This document shows positions 9,854 to 18,036 of a stretch of DNA of 64,000 nucleotides, piece after piece. The position numbers were made by a program, and so were the translations under genes. Source of the DNA: Salinisphaera japonica YTM-1 (GTDB lineage: Bacteria > Pseudomonadota > Gammaproteobacteria > Nevskiales > Salinisphaeraceae). The DNA is taken from positions 17,140 through 81,139 of the forward strand of contig NZ_AYKG01000005.1 in the NCBI RefSeq assembly GCF_003788585.1, given 5' to 3'. The notes under the pieces were generated by a model. The model did not search any database. It saw only the letters and a program-made list of their open reading frames with translations, and was not told the origin of the DNA. Position 1 is the first letter of the stretch; each line of letters opens with the position of its first letter.

Positions 9854-10693
9854 TCAGACCGATTTGTGCGTCATGGGCCGCGGCGCCATGCCGCGACGAC
9901 GCATCAACCAGCCCACGACCTTGATACAGGCAGTGGGCAACAGGCGGGTCAGAATATCCTGGGCCCGACCGTCACTGATCATGATGCGAGCGCGATTCTT
10001 TTTCATGCCTTTCAGGATGATCGCCGCGGCCTCGTGGCGATCCGTGCCTTTTTGCAGCATACGATGAAAGGCCTGCGTGCTGTCGTTGTGATAATCAGCA
10101 TTGAGCGTGATGTTCGTGGCCACAGCACCCGGGTGCACGGTGTGCACCTGTACGTGTTCGGCCCCGCGTAGCCGATGCTCGGCGCGCAGGGCATCGGTGA
10201 ACCCGCGCACGGCGAATTTCGTGGTGCAGTAAGGCACCAGAAACGGCAGGCCCAGAATGCCCTGGCTGCTGGAGAGATTCACGATCGCGCCTTCGCGCGA
10301 TTTCATGATGTGCGGGTGCGCCAGCAAGGTGGTGTGCACCACGCCCCAGTAATTGATCCGCGTGATGCGCTCGAAGTCCTCGATCGAGAGTTCTTCGAAA
10401 CCACGATCACCCAGAGCGATACCGGCGTTGTTGATCAGAATATCGATACCGCCGAAACGCGCGACGACATCATCGATAAAACCAGAGACCGCCTCGCGAT
10501 CGCCGATATCCACTTCGGCGGCGTAGCAGCTGGCCCCGAGTGCTTCAATATCGCGGGTCGTGGCGTCGAGCTTGGCAATATCACAGAAGGCAACCGTGGC
10601 CCCGGCCTTGGCAAGTGCCACGCACAAGGCGTTGCCGATGCCGTCGCCGCCGCCACCGGTGACCACCGCGATCTTGTTCTTGAAGCTCTCCAT
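9854..10693 (-). CDS. SDR family NAD(P)-dependent oxidoreductase
   Basis: 279 residues of classical SDR type: cofactor motif TGGGGDGIG near residue 13, NNAG near 88, catalytic Ser in NLSSSQG near 140 and YCTTK near 154. A C-terminal extension with basic residues (RRRGMAPRPMTHK) follows the usual end of the fold, as in SDRs that sit beside alkane or ketone monooxygenases. Probable role: alcohol-ketone interconversion supplying or relieving the monooxygenase 22 bp downstream. First gene of a two-gene leftward operon, with an inverted repeat in its promoter region (10741-10781). Confidence 0.88.
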   Translation of the reverse strand: MESFKNKIAVVTGGGGDGIGNALCVALAKAGATVAFCDIAKLDATTRDIEALGASCYAAEVDIGDREAVSGFIDDVVARFGGIDILINNAGIALGDRGFEELSIEDFERITRINYWGVVHTTLLAHPHIMKSREGAIVNLSSSQGILGLPFLVPYCTTKFAVRGFTDALRAEHRLRGAEHVQVHTVHPGAVATNITLNADYHNDSTQAFHRMLQKGTDRHEAAAIILKGMKKNRARIMISDGRAQDILTRLLPTACIKVVGWLMRRRGMAPRPMTHKSV

Positions 10694-10740
10694 GGGCGCA
10701 TCGCTCGATCTGACAATAGATCATGTCAGATTAGCCGAAA

Positions 10741-10781
10741 CCCGTAATTTGCACAATTTTCTTTTCACAATGGATTACGGG
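10741..10781. promoter_or_regulatory. inverted repeat in the SDR-monooxygenase promoter region
   Basis: CCCGTAAT at 10741-10748 and ATTACGGG at 10774-10781 are perfect 8-bp arms around an AT-rich 25-bp spacer, 50 to 90 bp upstream of the SDR start. The spacing suits a two-turn operator or a promoter embraced by a dimer; no regulator gene is adjacent. The right arm touches the putP terminator. Confidence 0.4.
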
Positions 10782-10782
10782 C

Positions 10783-10810
10783 AAAAAAACGCCCGACAGA
10801 AGCCGGGCGC
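10783..10810 (-). terminator. rho-independent terminator of putP
   Basis: Read leftward, a GC-rich stem (GCCCGG pairing with TCGGGC) is followed immediately by seven T residues. It sits 44 bp past the putP stop and before the SDR promoter, separating the two units. Confidence 0.8.
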
Positions 10811-10853
10811 TCGAATCAGGGATGGTGGACCGCGCGTCTCATGACGACACGCC

Positions 10854-12347
10854 CTAGGAAGCCGGCGCCGGGCGAAACTCGCCGCTGGACGGCGTGGCCA
10901 GGCTGACAAAATAGATCGCCAGAGAGGCCACGAGCACGCCGGGCATGATCTCGTAGACGCCCGGCCCACCCAGAAAGCTCTGGTTCCAGCCGAGCATGAT
11001 CCAGGTTGCCACCGTGACTGCGCCTGCCACCAGCCCGGCAACCGCGCCGGTGCCCGACATGCCCGACCAGATCAGCGAGAGCACTATCAACGGCCCGAAG
11101 GCCGCGCCGAAGCCGGCCCAGGCATGGCTGACCAGGCCCAGCACGTTCGAGCCGGGATCGGTGGCGATGACGGCAGCAATCACGCCGACTACGATCACGC
11201 TGACCCGCCCGACGGTCACGCTTTCTTTCTCGCTGGCCTGGCGGCGCAGGAACAGCCGATAGAAATCCTCGGTCAGCGACGAGGAGGCCACCAATAGCTG
11301 GCTCGATACCGTGCTCATGATGGCCGCCAGAAGTGCGGCGAACAGAAAACCGGTGATGATTGGGTTGAACAACAGGTCGGCCAGGATGATGAAGATCGTC
11401 TCTGAATCATCGATGCTCATGCCGTTACGCTCGGCATATGCCCGCCCGAAAACGCCCAGCGATACCGCGCCGATCAGCGAGATGGCCATCCAGGTCATGC
11501 CGATATTGCGTGCCCGTGGCACCTCGCGCACCGAGCGGATCGCCATGAAGCGCACGATGATATGCGGCTGGCCGAAATAACCCAGCCCCCAGGTCACGGC
11601 AGACAGCCAGCCTACGACCGTCAGACCCGCGGTCCACGACAGGAAATCGGGATCGATCTGGGCCAGCGTGCTGGCCGCCTGGCCGTAGCCGCCACCACCG
11701 CTACCGAACAGCACCACGGCCGGCATGATCACTAGGGCCAGCATCATGATCACGCCCTGGCAGAAATCGGTGAGGCTCACGGCCATGAAACCGCCTACCA
11801 CGGTATAGGCCAGTACCACGGCGAGCGTGCCCCAGACCCCCACCGAGTAATCGCTGAAAGCGCCGACGTTTACGGCCTCGCCGAAGGCGCTTTGCACCAG
11901 CTTGCCGCCGGCTACCAGGCCGGAGGCGGTGTACACCGAAAAGAACACCACGATGATGACCGCCGACACCACCCGCAGGGCCATTGCCCGGCTGGGAAAA
12001 CGTCGCGACAGAAACTGCGGAATCGTGAGGCTGTTGTCGTAGCGCTCGGTCTGCTCGCGCAGGCGCGGTGCCACGATGATCCAGTTGAACAACGCGCCCA
12101 CGAACAGCCCGATGCCTATCCAGGCCGAGGCCAGGCCCGAGACATAAAGCGCCCCGGGCAAGCCCAGCAGCAGCCAGCCGCTCATGTCAGAGGCACCCGC
12201 TGAGAGCGAGGCCACGGCCGGGCTCAGATTACGCCCGCCAAGCATGTATTGCTCGGACGATGACGTGGAGCGCAGCCACGCATAGATGCCGATGCCGATC
12301 ATCAGCGTGAAATAGATGAGCAGACTGATCCAGATGCCCGTCGCCAT
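10854..12347 (-). CDS. putP: sodium/proline symporter
   Basis: 497 residues, the usual size of PutP in the solute:sodium symporter family, with about a dozen hydrophobic helices. The N-terminus shows YMLGGRNLSPAVASLSAGASD followed by MSGWLLLGLPGALY; this ASDMSGW region carries Na+ and proline ligands in PutP. It imports proline with Na+ across the inner membrane for use as carbon and nitrogen source or osmoprotectant, which suits a halophile. It lies 130 bp downstream of putA on the same strand and ends in a strong terminator, so putA and putP probably form one catabolic unit. Confidence 0.92.
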   Translation of the reverse strand: MATGIWISLLIYFTLMIGIGIYAWLRSTSSSEQYMLGGRNLSPAVASLSAGASDMSGWLLLGLPGALYVSGLASAWIGIGLFVGALFNWIIVAPRLREQTERYDNSLTIPQFLSRRFPSRAMALRVVSAVIIVVFFSVYTASGLVAGGKLVQSAFGEAVNVGAFSDYSVGVWGTLAVVLAYTVVGGFMAVSLTDFCQGVIMMLALVIMPAVVLFGSGGGGYGQAASTLAQIDPDFLSWTAGLTVVGWLSAVTWGLGYFGQPHIIVRFMAIRSVREVPRARNIGMTWMAISLIGAVSLGVFGRAYAERNGMSIDDSETIFIILADLLFNPIITGFLFAALLAAIMSTVSSQLLVASSSLTEDFYRLFLRRQASEKESVTVGRVSVIVVGVIAAVIATDPGSNVLGLVSHAWAGFGAAFGPLIVLSLIWSGMSGTGAVAGLVAGAVTVATWIMLGWNQSFLGGPGVYEIMPGVLVASLAIYFVSLATPSSGEFRPAPAS

Positions 12348-12477
12348 GATGTTCCCCTTCGTAGCCCGTCTGTCGTTAAGACCGAGGCCGCGTGAATGCG
12401 ACCCCGGAAGCGCCGGTGCGTGCCGTGCGGCCGTGCCGGTGAAGATCCCGAAGGATCAAATCGTTATATAACAGCCC

Positions 12478-15400
12478 CTAGCTCTCGCGGGCCGGTTCAT
12501 CATCGGGCGCGCGGTTGATCCGCTGTGGCTCGGGCGTGACGTAGACGTGCGCGGCCGGCTCGTCTTCTTCGAGCGACATGAGCGATGCGTTGCCGCCAGC
12601 CGCCGTGGTGTCGCGCGATACGCTGCGCTCGGTGGCAAAACGATGCAGATAATGCGGCCCGCCGGCCTTGGGGCCGGTACCGGACAGGCCCTCGCCGCCG
12701 AAGGGATGCACCCCCACCACCGCGCCGATGATGTTGCGATTGACATAGGCGTTGCCCACACGCAGACGCTTCAACACCCGCTCGACCGTGGTATCGATGC
12801 GGCTGTGGATACCGAACGTCAGGCCATAGCCGAGGGCGTTGATGTCATCGACCACGCGATCGATATCGCGGGCGGCAAACCGGATGATATGCACGATCGG
12901 GCCGAACTGTTCCTCGCCGAGCTGATCGATCGAATCCAGCTCGTAGATTCTGGGTGCAATATACGTGCCGGCGTCGTGAGCGTCGTTCAGCTCGCAGGTG
13001 TAGTGGGTTTTGAAGTTCGCATCCGCGTAGGCGGCGTACTCGGCCAGGTTGTCGCGGGCGTTTGCATCGATCACCGGGGTCACGTCGGTGCCCAGCTGCC
13101 AGGGATCGCCCACCGAGAGCTCGGCCATCGCGCCCGACAGCATCTCGATCAGGTCATCGGCGATATCGGTCTGGACATACAGCACACGCAAGGCCGAGCA
13201 GCGCTGGCCGGCGCTTTGAAAGCCCGAGCGCACCACGTCAGCCACGACCTGCTCGATGAGCGCCGAGGAGTCCACGATCATCGCGTTCTGGCCGCCGGTT
13301 TCGGCGATCAACGGGATGATCGGGCCGTCGCGCTCGGCCAGTGTCCGGTTGATTTTCTTGGCCGTGGGCATGGAGCCGGTAAAGGCCACGCCGGCGATAC
13401 GCGCATCCGCCACCAGCTTGGCGCCGATCTCGCCGGGCCCCGGCAGATAAGCCAGCACATCGCCCGGGAAACCGGCCTCGTGCATCAGCTCGATGGCACG
13501 GGCGCCGACCAGACAGGTCTGCTCGGCGGGTTTGGCGATCACGGCGTTGCCTGCGGCCAATGCGGCGGCCACCTGGCCGGAGAAGATGGCCAGCGGAAAG
13601 TTCCACGGGCAGATCGCCACAAACACGCCGCGCCCGTAGAGGCCGTAGGTGTTGCGCTCGCCGGTGGGGCCGGGCAACACGGTATCGCCCGAGAACTCGT
13701 CCTCGACCTGGACCGCGTAGTAACGACAGAAATCCACGGCCTCACGCACCTCGGCGATGCCGTCGGCGATGTTCTTGCCGGCCTCGCGGGTACACCGGGC
13801 GATCAGCTCGCCCATATGCGCTTCCAGCAGATCGGCATAACGACGCAGACACGCCGCGCGCTCGGCGCCGGGCGTGAACGACCATTCGTTGAAGGCGGCC
13901 GTCGTGGTGGCCAGGGCCTGTTCCACGTCTTCGTCGTTGGCATGAATCACCTGGCCCACGATCTGATCGGTCTGCGCGGGGTTGGGCACGTTCTGGCCGC
14001 GCCCGTCGGCCAGCGTGCTTTGTGCCCGCTCGGGGATCGCCCCGCCGATGATTGGCGCGGCCTGCCAGGTCTGGCCGTCGGCTTCGGCCATGGTGGCGGC
14101 CAGTGTTTCCAGATGCCGCAAGTCGGATAGATCCAGACCGCGGGCGTTGGGCCGGCGCTCGCCGTAGAGATCGTGGGGGGCGGCGATACGCGGGTGATGC
14201 ATGGGCTGTTGCGCGCGCACGGTGGCCACCGGGTCGGCCACGATATCGGCGATCGGCTCGTTCTCATCGACCAGGCGATTGACGAACGAGCTGTTGGCGC
14301 CGTTTTCCAGCAGCCGGCGCACGAGATAAGCCAGCAGGTCTTCGTGCGCACCGACCGGCGCATAGATCCGACAGCGCGGGCGCGGGCGGCCGTGTGCGTC
14401 GTTCTTTTCGACGATCTCGGAATACAGATCCTCGCCCATGCCATGCAGGCGCTGGAACTCGAAATCACGGCGCTCGCCGGTCAGATACCGGATATAAGCC
14501 AGCGTGTGGGCGTTATGCGTGGCGAACTGGCCGAAGAATACGTCCGAGTGATTCAGAATACGCCGCGCACAGGCCATGTACGAGACATCGGTATTGGCCT
14601 TGCGCGTGAACACCGGATAGCCGGCCAGCCCGGCTTCCTGGGCGCGCTTGATCTCGGTGTCCCAGTAGGCGCCTTTCACCAGGCGCAGCATGATGCGCCG
14701 GTTATGACGCCGGCCCACGGCGGCCAGCCAGTCGATCACGTCCAGCGCGCGTTTCTGATAGGCCTGCAAGGCCAGGCCCAGGCCTTGCCAATCGCCCAGC
14801 ATGGCATCGCCCGAGGCCATCTCGAAAAGCTCCAGCGACAGATCCAGCCGGTCGGCCTCCTCGGCGTCGATGGTCAGGTTGATATCGTACTTGGCGGCCA
14901 GGCGCGCAAGCTGTTGCAGGCGCGGATACAGCTCGGCGATCACGCGCTCGCGGTGGCCCAGCTCGTAGCGGGCATGCAGGGCCGATAGTTTGACCGATAC
15001 GCCCGGAGCGTCTTCTGGGCCGCGGTCCCGGCTTTCCTCGCCACAGGCCACGATGGCGTTGTGGTAATCGTCGAAATAACGCTTGGCGTCGGCGTCCGTG
15101 CGCGCGGCCTCGCCCAGCATGTCGTAAGAGTAGGAATAGCCGCGTTTTTCCAGCGCGCGAGCGTTCTTGATCGCCTCGCGGATGGTGCGGCCCATCACGA
15201 ACTGATGGCCCATCACGCGCATGGCCCGGCGCACGGCCGAGCGAATGAACGGCTCGCCCGAGCGGCGCACCATGCGTTGCAGCGTGGACCGGAAATTGCG
15301 CTCGGGCAGATCATCGCGGCGCAGCATGCGCCCGGTGACCATCAGGCCCCAGGTGGAGGCGTTGACGAACCAGGATTTCGACTCGCCCAGATGGCTTTCC

Positions 15401-15738
15401 CAGTTCGAGCCGCCGATCTTGTCCTCGATCAGCTTGTCGATGGTTTCGGCATCGGGGATACGCAGCAGCGCCTCGGCCAGGCACATGAGGACGACGCCTT
15501 CAGCACTGGAGAGTTCGTATTCGGCCATGAAGGCATCGATACCGCCGCCTTCGGTGGCTTTCTCGCGTACGATCGATACCAGATCGGCCGCACGTTTTTC
15601 GACATCCCGGGCCGCGGCGTCATCCAGGGCGGCCACATCCAGCAGCCGGGCGACGTGTTCGGCCTCGTCGATACGATACGTGGCCAGCACATCCTGATAA
15701 TCGGCGTCCTGATAAAGCGTGGGGGTTGACCATTGCAT
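12478..15738 (-). CDS. putA: bifunctional proline dehydrogenase / P5C dehydrogenase
   Basis: 1086 residues from ATG 15738, preceded by GGAG at 8-base spacing; longer starts upstream lack this. Order: an alpha-helical arm (1-130), the FAD-dependent proline dehydrogenase barrel (about 150-480, with VSVKLSALHARYE, TIDAEEADR and RLVKGAYWD), then an aldehyde dehydrogenase domain (about 580-1060) with IAETGGQNAM (general base Glu) and GQRCSALR (nucleophile Cys). It oxidises proline to glutamate with channelled P5C. It lacks the N-terminal ribbon-helix-helix DNA-binding domain of E. coli PutA, so it is not an autorepressor; the divergent AraC regulator would fill that role. Confidence 0.95.
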   Translation of the reverse strand: MQWSTPTLYQDADYQDVLATYRIDEAEHVARLLDVAALDDAAARDVEKRAADLVSIVREKATEGGGIDAFMAEYELSSAEGVVLMCLAEALLRIPDAETIDKLIEDKIGGSNWESHLGESKSWFVNASTWGLMVTGRMLRRDDLPERNFRSTLQRMVRRSGEPFIRSAVRRAMRVMGHQFVMGRTIREAIKNARALEKRGYSYSYDMLGEAARTDADAKRYFDDYHNAIVACGEESRDRGPEDAPGVSVKLSALHARYELGHRERVIAELYPRLQQLARLAAKYDINLTIDAEEADRLDLSLELFEMASGDAMLGDWQGLGLALQAYQKRALDVIDWLAAVGRRHNRRIMLRLVKGAYWDTEIKRAQEAGLAGYPVFTRKANTDVSYMACARRILNHSDVFFGQFATHNAHTLAYIRYLTGERRDFEFQRLHGMGEDLYSEIVEKNDAHGRPRPRCRIYAPVGAHEDLLAYLVRRLLENGANSSFVNRLVDENEPIADIVADPVATVRAQQPMHHPRIAAPHDLYGERRPNARGLDLSDLRHLETLAATMAEADGQTWQAAPIIGGAIPERAQSTLADGRGQNVPNPAQTDQIVGQVIHANDEDVEQALATTTAAFNEWSFTPGAERAACLRRYADLLEAHMGELIARCTREAGKNIADGIAEVREAVDFCRYYAVQVEDEFSGDTVLPGPTGERNTYGLYGRGVFVAICPWNFPLAIFSGQVAAALAAGNAVIAKPAEQTCLVGARAIELMHEAGFPGDVLAYLPGPGEIGAKLVADARIAGVAFTGSMPTAKKINRTLAERDGPIIPLIAETGGQNAMIVDSSALIEQVVADVVRSGFQSAGQRCSALRVLYVQTDIADDLIEMLSGAMAELSVGDPWQLGTDVTPVIDANARDNLAEYAAYADANFKTHYTCELNDAHDAGTYIAPRIYELDSIDQLGEEQFGPIVHIIRFAARDIDRVVDDINALGYGLTFGIHSRIDTTVERVLKRLRVGNAYVNRNIIGAVVGVHPFGGEGLSGTGPKAGGPHYLHRFATERSVSRDTTAAGGNASLMSLEEDEPAAHVYVTPEPQRINRAPDDEPARES

Positions 15739-15905
15739 TCTTGAGACTCCGATAACGCGAGAAAATCGACGGTGGCCGTGTGCAAGGCCGCGACGAGTGA
15801 GTCGGGCCAGGCACACGGCATGCCGTATCTCATCGAGCCTAAGGCCCGGGGCGATTGGCGGTGTTGTTTCAGTTTTCTTAAACTTTGTCTCTAATTACAA
15901 GAAGA

Positions 15906-15922
15906 TCGGACGACCGTCCGGT
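15906..15922. promoter_or_regulatory. overlapping palindromes between putA and the AraC gene
   Basis: CGGAC-GACC-GTCCG (15906-15919) overlaps GACCG-TC-CGGTC (15911-15922) in the 194-bp divergent intergenic region, just before the probable AraC-gene start. A candidate operator; its position fits autoregulation of the activator more than putA control. Confidence 0.35.
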
Positions 15923-15932
15923 CGGGTGCCCT

Positions 15933-16736
15933 ATGAAAGCGTCGACCGACGGCCCAACACGGGCGCGTCTGAATCCGATTCGTCGCGGCTCGGGCGAGCA
16001 TGCGCATGGCTTTGTCCAGCTGTTGTTCGGCCTGTCGGGCCGGGTTCACTGTGAGCTGGCCGATACGGCCTTCGACGTGGCCGCGGGCGAGATCGGCATC
16101 GTGCCGCGCGATGTGCTGCATTATTACGCGGGCGCCAGTGATGACAGCCGGCTGCTGGTCGTGGATGTCGATCTGGGCGACGAAATCATGCAGGCGCTGG
16201 CTCGTCTGGCACCGGAAACCGATCTGGAGCGCCTGTTCAACGCCCCGCGGCGCCTGACGGCCTCGGGCGAGTTCTCGTCACTGATCGCCACGGCCAGCCG
16301 GCAGCTGGCCGCCGGCGGCCACCCGCTGATCGCCCAGCAGTGGGCCACGCTGTTCGCGGTACAGACCGGCGCCCTCCTGAGCGCGCCGGAGACGCGCGCC
16401 CACAACAGGGCCGACAATCGCGCCGAACGCCTCGACGGGCTGGTGGATGCGCGCCTGGCCGTGCCGCCGGATAACGCCGATCTATCGCGTCATCTGGCGA
16501 TGAGCGGCTCGGCGCTCAACCAGTGGTGTCATCTGGTTTTTGGCATGGCCCCGCAGCAGGTGGTGTTGCGCCGACGCCTGGTCTGGGCACGCCGCTGGCT
16601 GATCGAGACACGCCGCCCGATCAGCCAGATCGCCCACGACACCGGCTTTGCCGATGCCCCGACCTTCACCCGCGCGTTCCGACGAGTCTATGCCACCACG
16701 CCGGCCGCGCTGCGGCGTGCGTCCGTCGTGTCATAG
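15933..16736 (+). CDS. AraC family transcriptional regulator, probably of put genes
   Basis: 267 residues from ATG 15933; a TTG start at 15885 in the same frame is possible but less likely. The N-terminal part is a cupin-like sensor domain (HAHGFVQLLFGLSG, AAGEIGIVPRDVLHYY). The C-terminal 100 residues hold two helix-turn-helix motifs: the first degenerate (DLSRHLAMSGSALNQWCHLV), the second canonical for AraC (ISQIAHDTGFADAPTFTRAF then RRVYATTPAALRR). It is divergent from putA, whose PutA lacks its own DNA-binding domain, so proline-responsive control of putA-putP is the natural inference. Confidence 0.85.
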   Translation: MKASTDGPTRARLNPIRRGSGEHAHGFVQLLFGLSGRVHCELADTAFDVAAGEIGIVPRDVLHYYAGASDDSRLLVVDVDLGDEIMQALARLAPETDLERLFNAPRRLTASGEFSSLIATASRQLAAGGHPLIAQQWATLFAVQTGALLSAPETRAHNRADNRAERLDGLVDARLAVPPDNADLSRHLAMSGSALNQWCHLVFGMAPQQVVLRRRLVWARRWLIETRRPISQIAHDTGFADAPTFTRAFRRVYATTPAALRRASVVS

Positions 16737-16743
16737 CGTTTTT

Positions 16744-17118
16744 TCAGAGGCCACGCCAGCACGCCCAGACGAGCGCGGCCCAGCCGGCGATCAGGCACAG
16801 GCCGCCGATCGGCGTGATCGCGCCCAGTACGCGCACGCCGCTGCCCGCCAGCAGATACAGGCTGCCCGAAAAGATCGCGGTGCCCACGATGAAACCGAGC
16901 CCGGCCACGTTGATGGCCGGGCCGGTCAGGCCCTGACGCATCATGAGCCCCACGCCGAGCAGCGCCAGCGCGTGATAGAACTGGTACTGCTCGGCCGTAT
17001 GCCAGATCGCCAGCATATCGGGCGAAATACGGGCCTTGATCGCATGGGCGCCGAACGCCCCCAGACAAACCGCCAGGCCGCCATAAAGCGCGGCGAAGAC
17101 GAGCACGAGACGGATCAC
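16744..17118 (-). CDS. DUF423 family membrane protein
   Basis: 124 residues with four hydrophobic helices; the N-terminal LGAFGAHAIK and the GSLYLLAGSG and GGLCLIAGW segments are the DUF423 (YgdD/YwdK) signature. Function is unknown in the family; it sits in the inner membrane. Its GTG start overlaps the stop of the PhzF gene by four bases (GTGA), indicating translational coupling. It ends convergently, 7 bp from the AraC gene. Confidence 0.88.
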   Translation of the reverse strand: MIRLVLVFAALYGGLAVCLGAFGAHAIKARISPDMLAIWHTAEQYQFYHALALLGVGLMMRQGLTGPAINVAGLGFIVGTAIFSGSLYLLAGSGVRVLGAITPIGGLCLIAGWAALVWACWRGL

Positions 17119-17972
17119 GACACCACCTCTGAGGTATCGATGAACAAGGTGCCCGCGGCCACAGTCACGGCATCGCCGCCGATATGAATACGATCATCGG
17201 CGATCCCGCAGGCAAGCGTGCCGCCTCGGGCCGATATCTGGCGGGCGGTCAGTGCTGTCTTGCCCAGCCGTGCCCCCCAGTAGGGGGCCAGCGTGCAATG
17301 CGCCGATCCGGTCACCGGGTCTTCATTGATGCCGTGGGCCGGGGCGAAATAGCGCGAGACGAAATCGAGCGTCTCGTCATCGGCCTGTCCGGCGTCTGCC
17401 GGCGCGGTCGCGATCACGCCGTGATTGGTGCCGGCCAGGGCACGGGCCAGCGCCGCGAAATCGGGCGTAAGTGCGGCCACGGTGTCGGGCGAAGCGAACA
17501 CGGCCACATAGTTGCTGGCGATTTGCCATTCCTCCGGTGTGGCCCCCAGCGCGCTGGCGACGGCGGTCAGATCGTCATCACAGGGCGTGGGCGCGTCCGC
17601 CGGCAGGTTGAGCCAGAGCCGGCCGTCGGTTTGTTCGACATAAAGCTCACCGGCCTGTTCTGTCGTAAACGTCAGCGGGGCTGCGAAATCCGTGCGCTCG
17701 GTGAGCAGTACATGGGCGGTGGCCAGCGTGGCATGGCCACACAGCTCGACCTCGCAGGTCGGCGTGAACCAGCGCAAATGACCGCTGCTGGCCGAGTCGG
17801 GCACGACAAATGCGGTTTCGGCCAGATTATGCTCGGCGGCGATGGCCTGCAGGCGCTCGTCGTCCAGCCAGTCGTCGAGCACATAGACAGCCGCGGGGTT
17901 GCCGGCAAAGGCATGGCGTGTGAAGGCATCGACCTGGTGATAGGCCAGGTGCGCGGTCAGGGATTCGGTCAT
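17115..17972 (-). CDS. PhzF family isomerase
   Basis: 285 residues from ATG 17972. PhzF-fold markers: VDAFTRHAFAGNPAAV near residue 10, NLAETAFV with the catalytic Glu near 45, CGHATLATAH near 73 and the C-terminal NEDPVTGSAHC. The fold is a diaminopimelate-epimerase-like duplicated barrel that catalyses proton shifts; PhzF itself isomerises a phenazine precursor, but no phenazine genes are present, so the substrate here is unknown. It is divergent from ppk1 with only 64 bp between the starts, and coupled to the DUF423 gene downstream. Confidence 0.88.
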   Translation of the reverse strand: MTESLTAHLAYHQVDAFTRHAFAGNPAAVYVLDDWLDDERLQAIAAEHNLAETAFVVPDSASSGHLRWFTPTCEVELCGHATLATAHVLLTERTDFAAPLTFTTEQAGELYVEQTDGRLWLNLPADAPTPCDDDLTAVASALGATPEEWQIASNYVAVFASPDTVAALTPDFAALARALAGTNHGVIATAPADAGQADDETLDFVSRYFAPAHGINEDPVTGSAHCTLAPYWGARLGKTALTARQISARGGTLACGIADDRIHIGGDAVTVAAGTLFIDTSEVVS

Positions 17973-18036
17973 GGGCGTGTCATGTAGTCTTGTTAACTCG
18001 CACATTGGTTTTGTGCATCTTTAGTCTGAGTCTCGC

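Noticed and set aside
12547..14130. 527-codon plus-strand frame opposite putA
   Set aside because: Antisense shadow of the aldehyde dehydrogenase domain.
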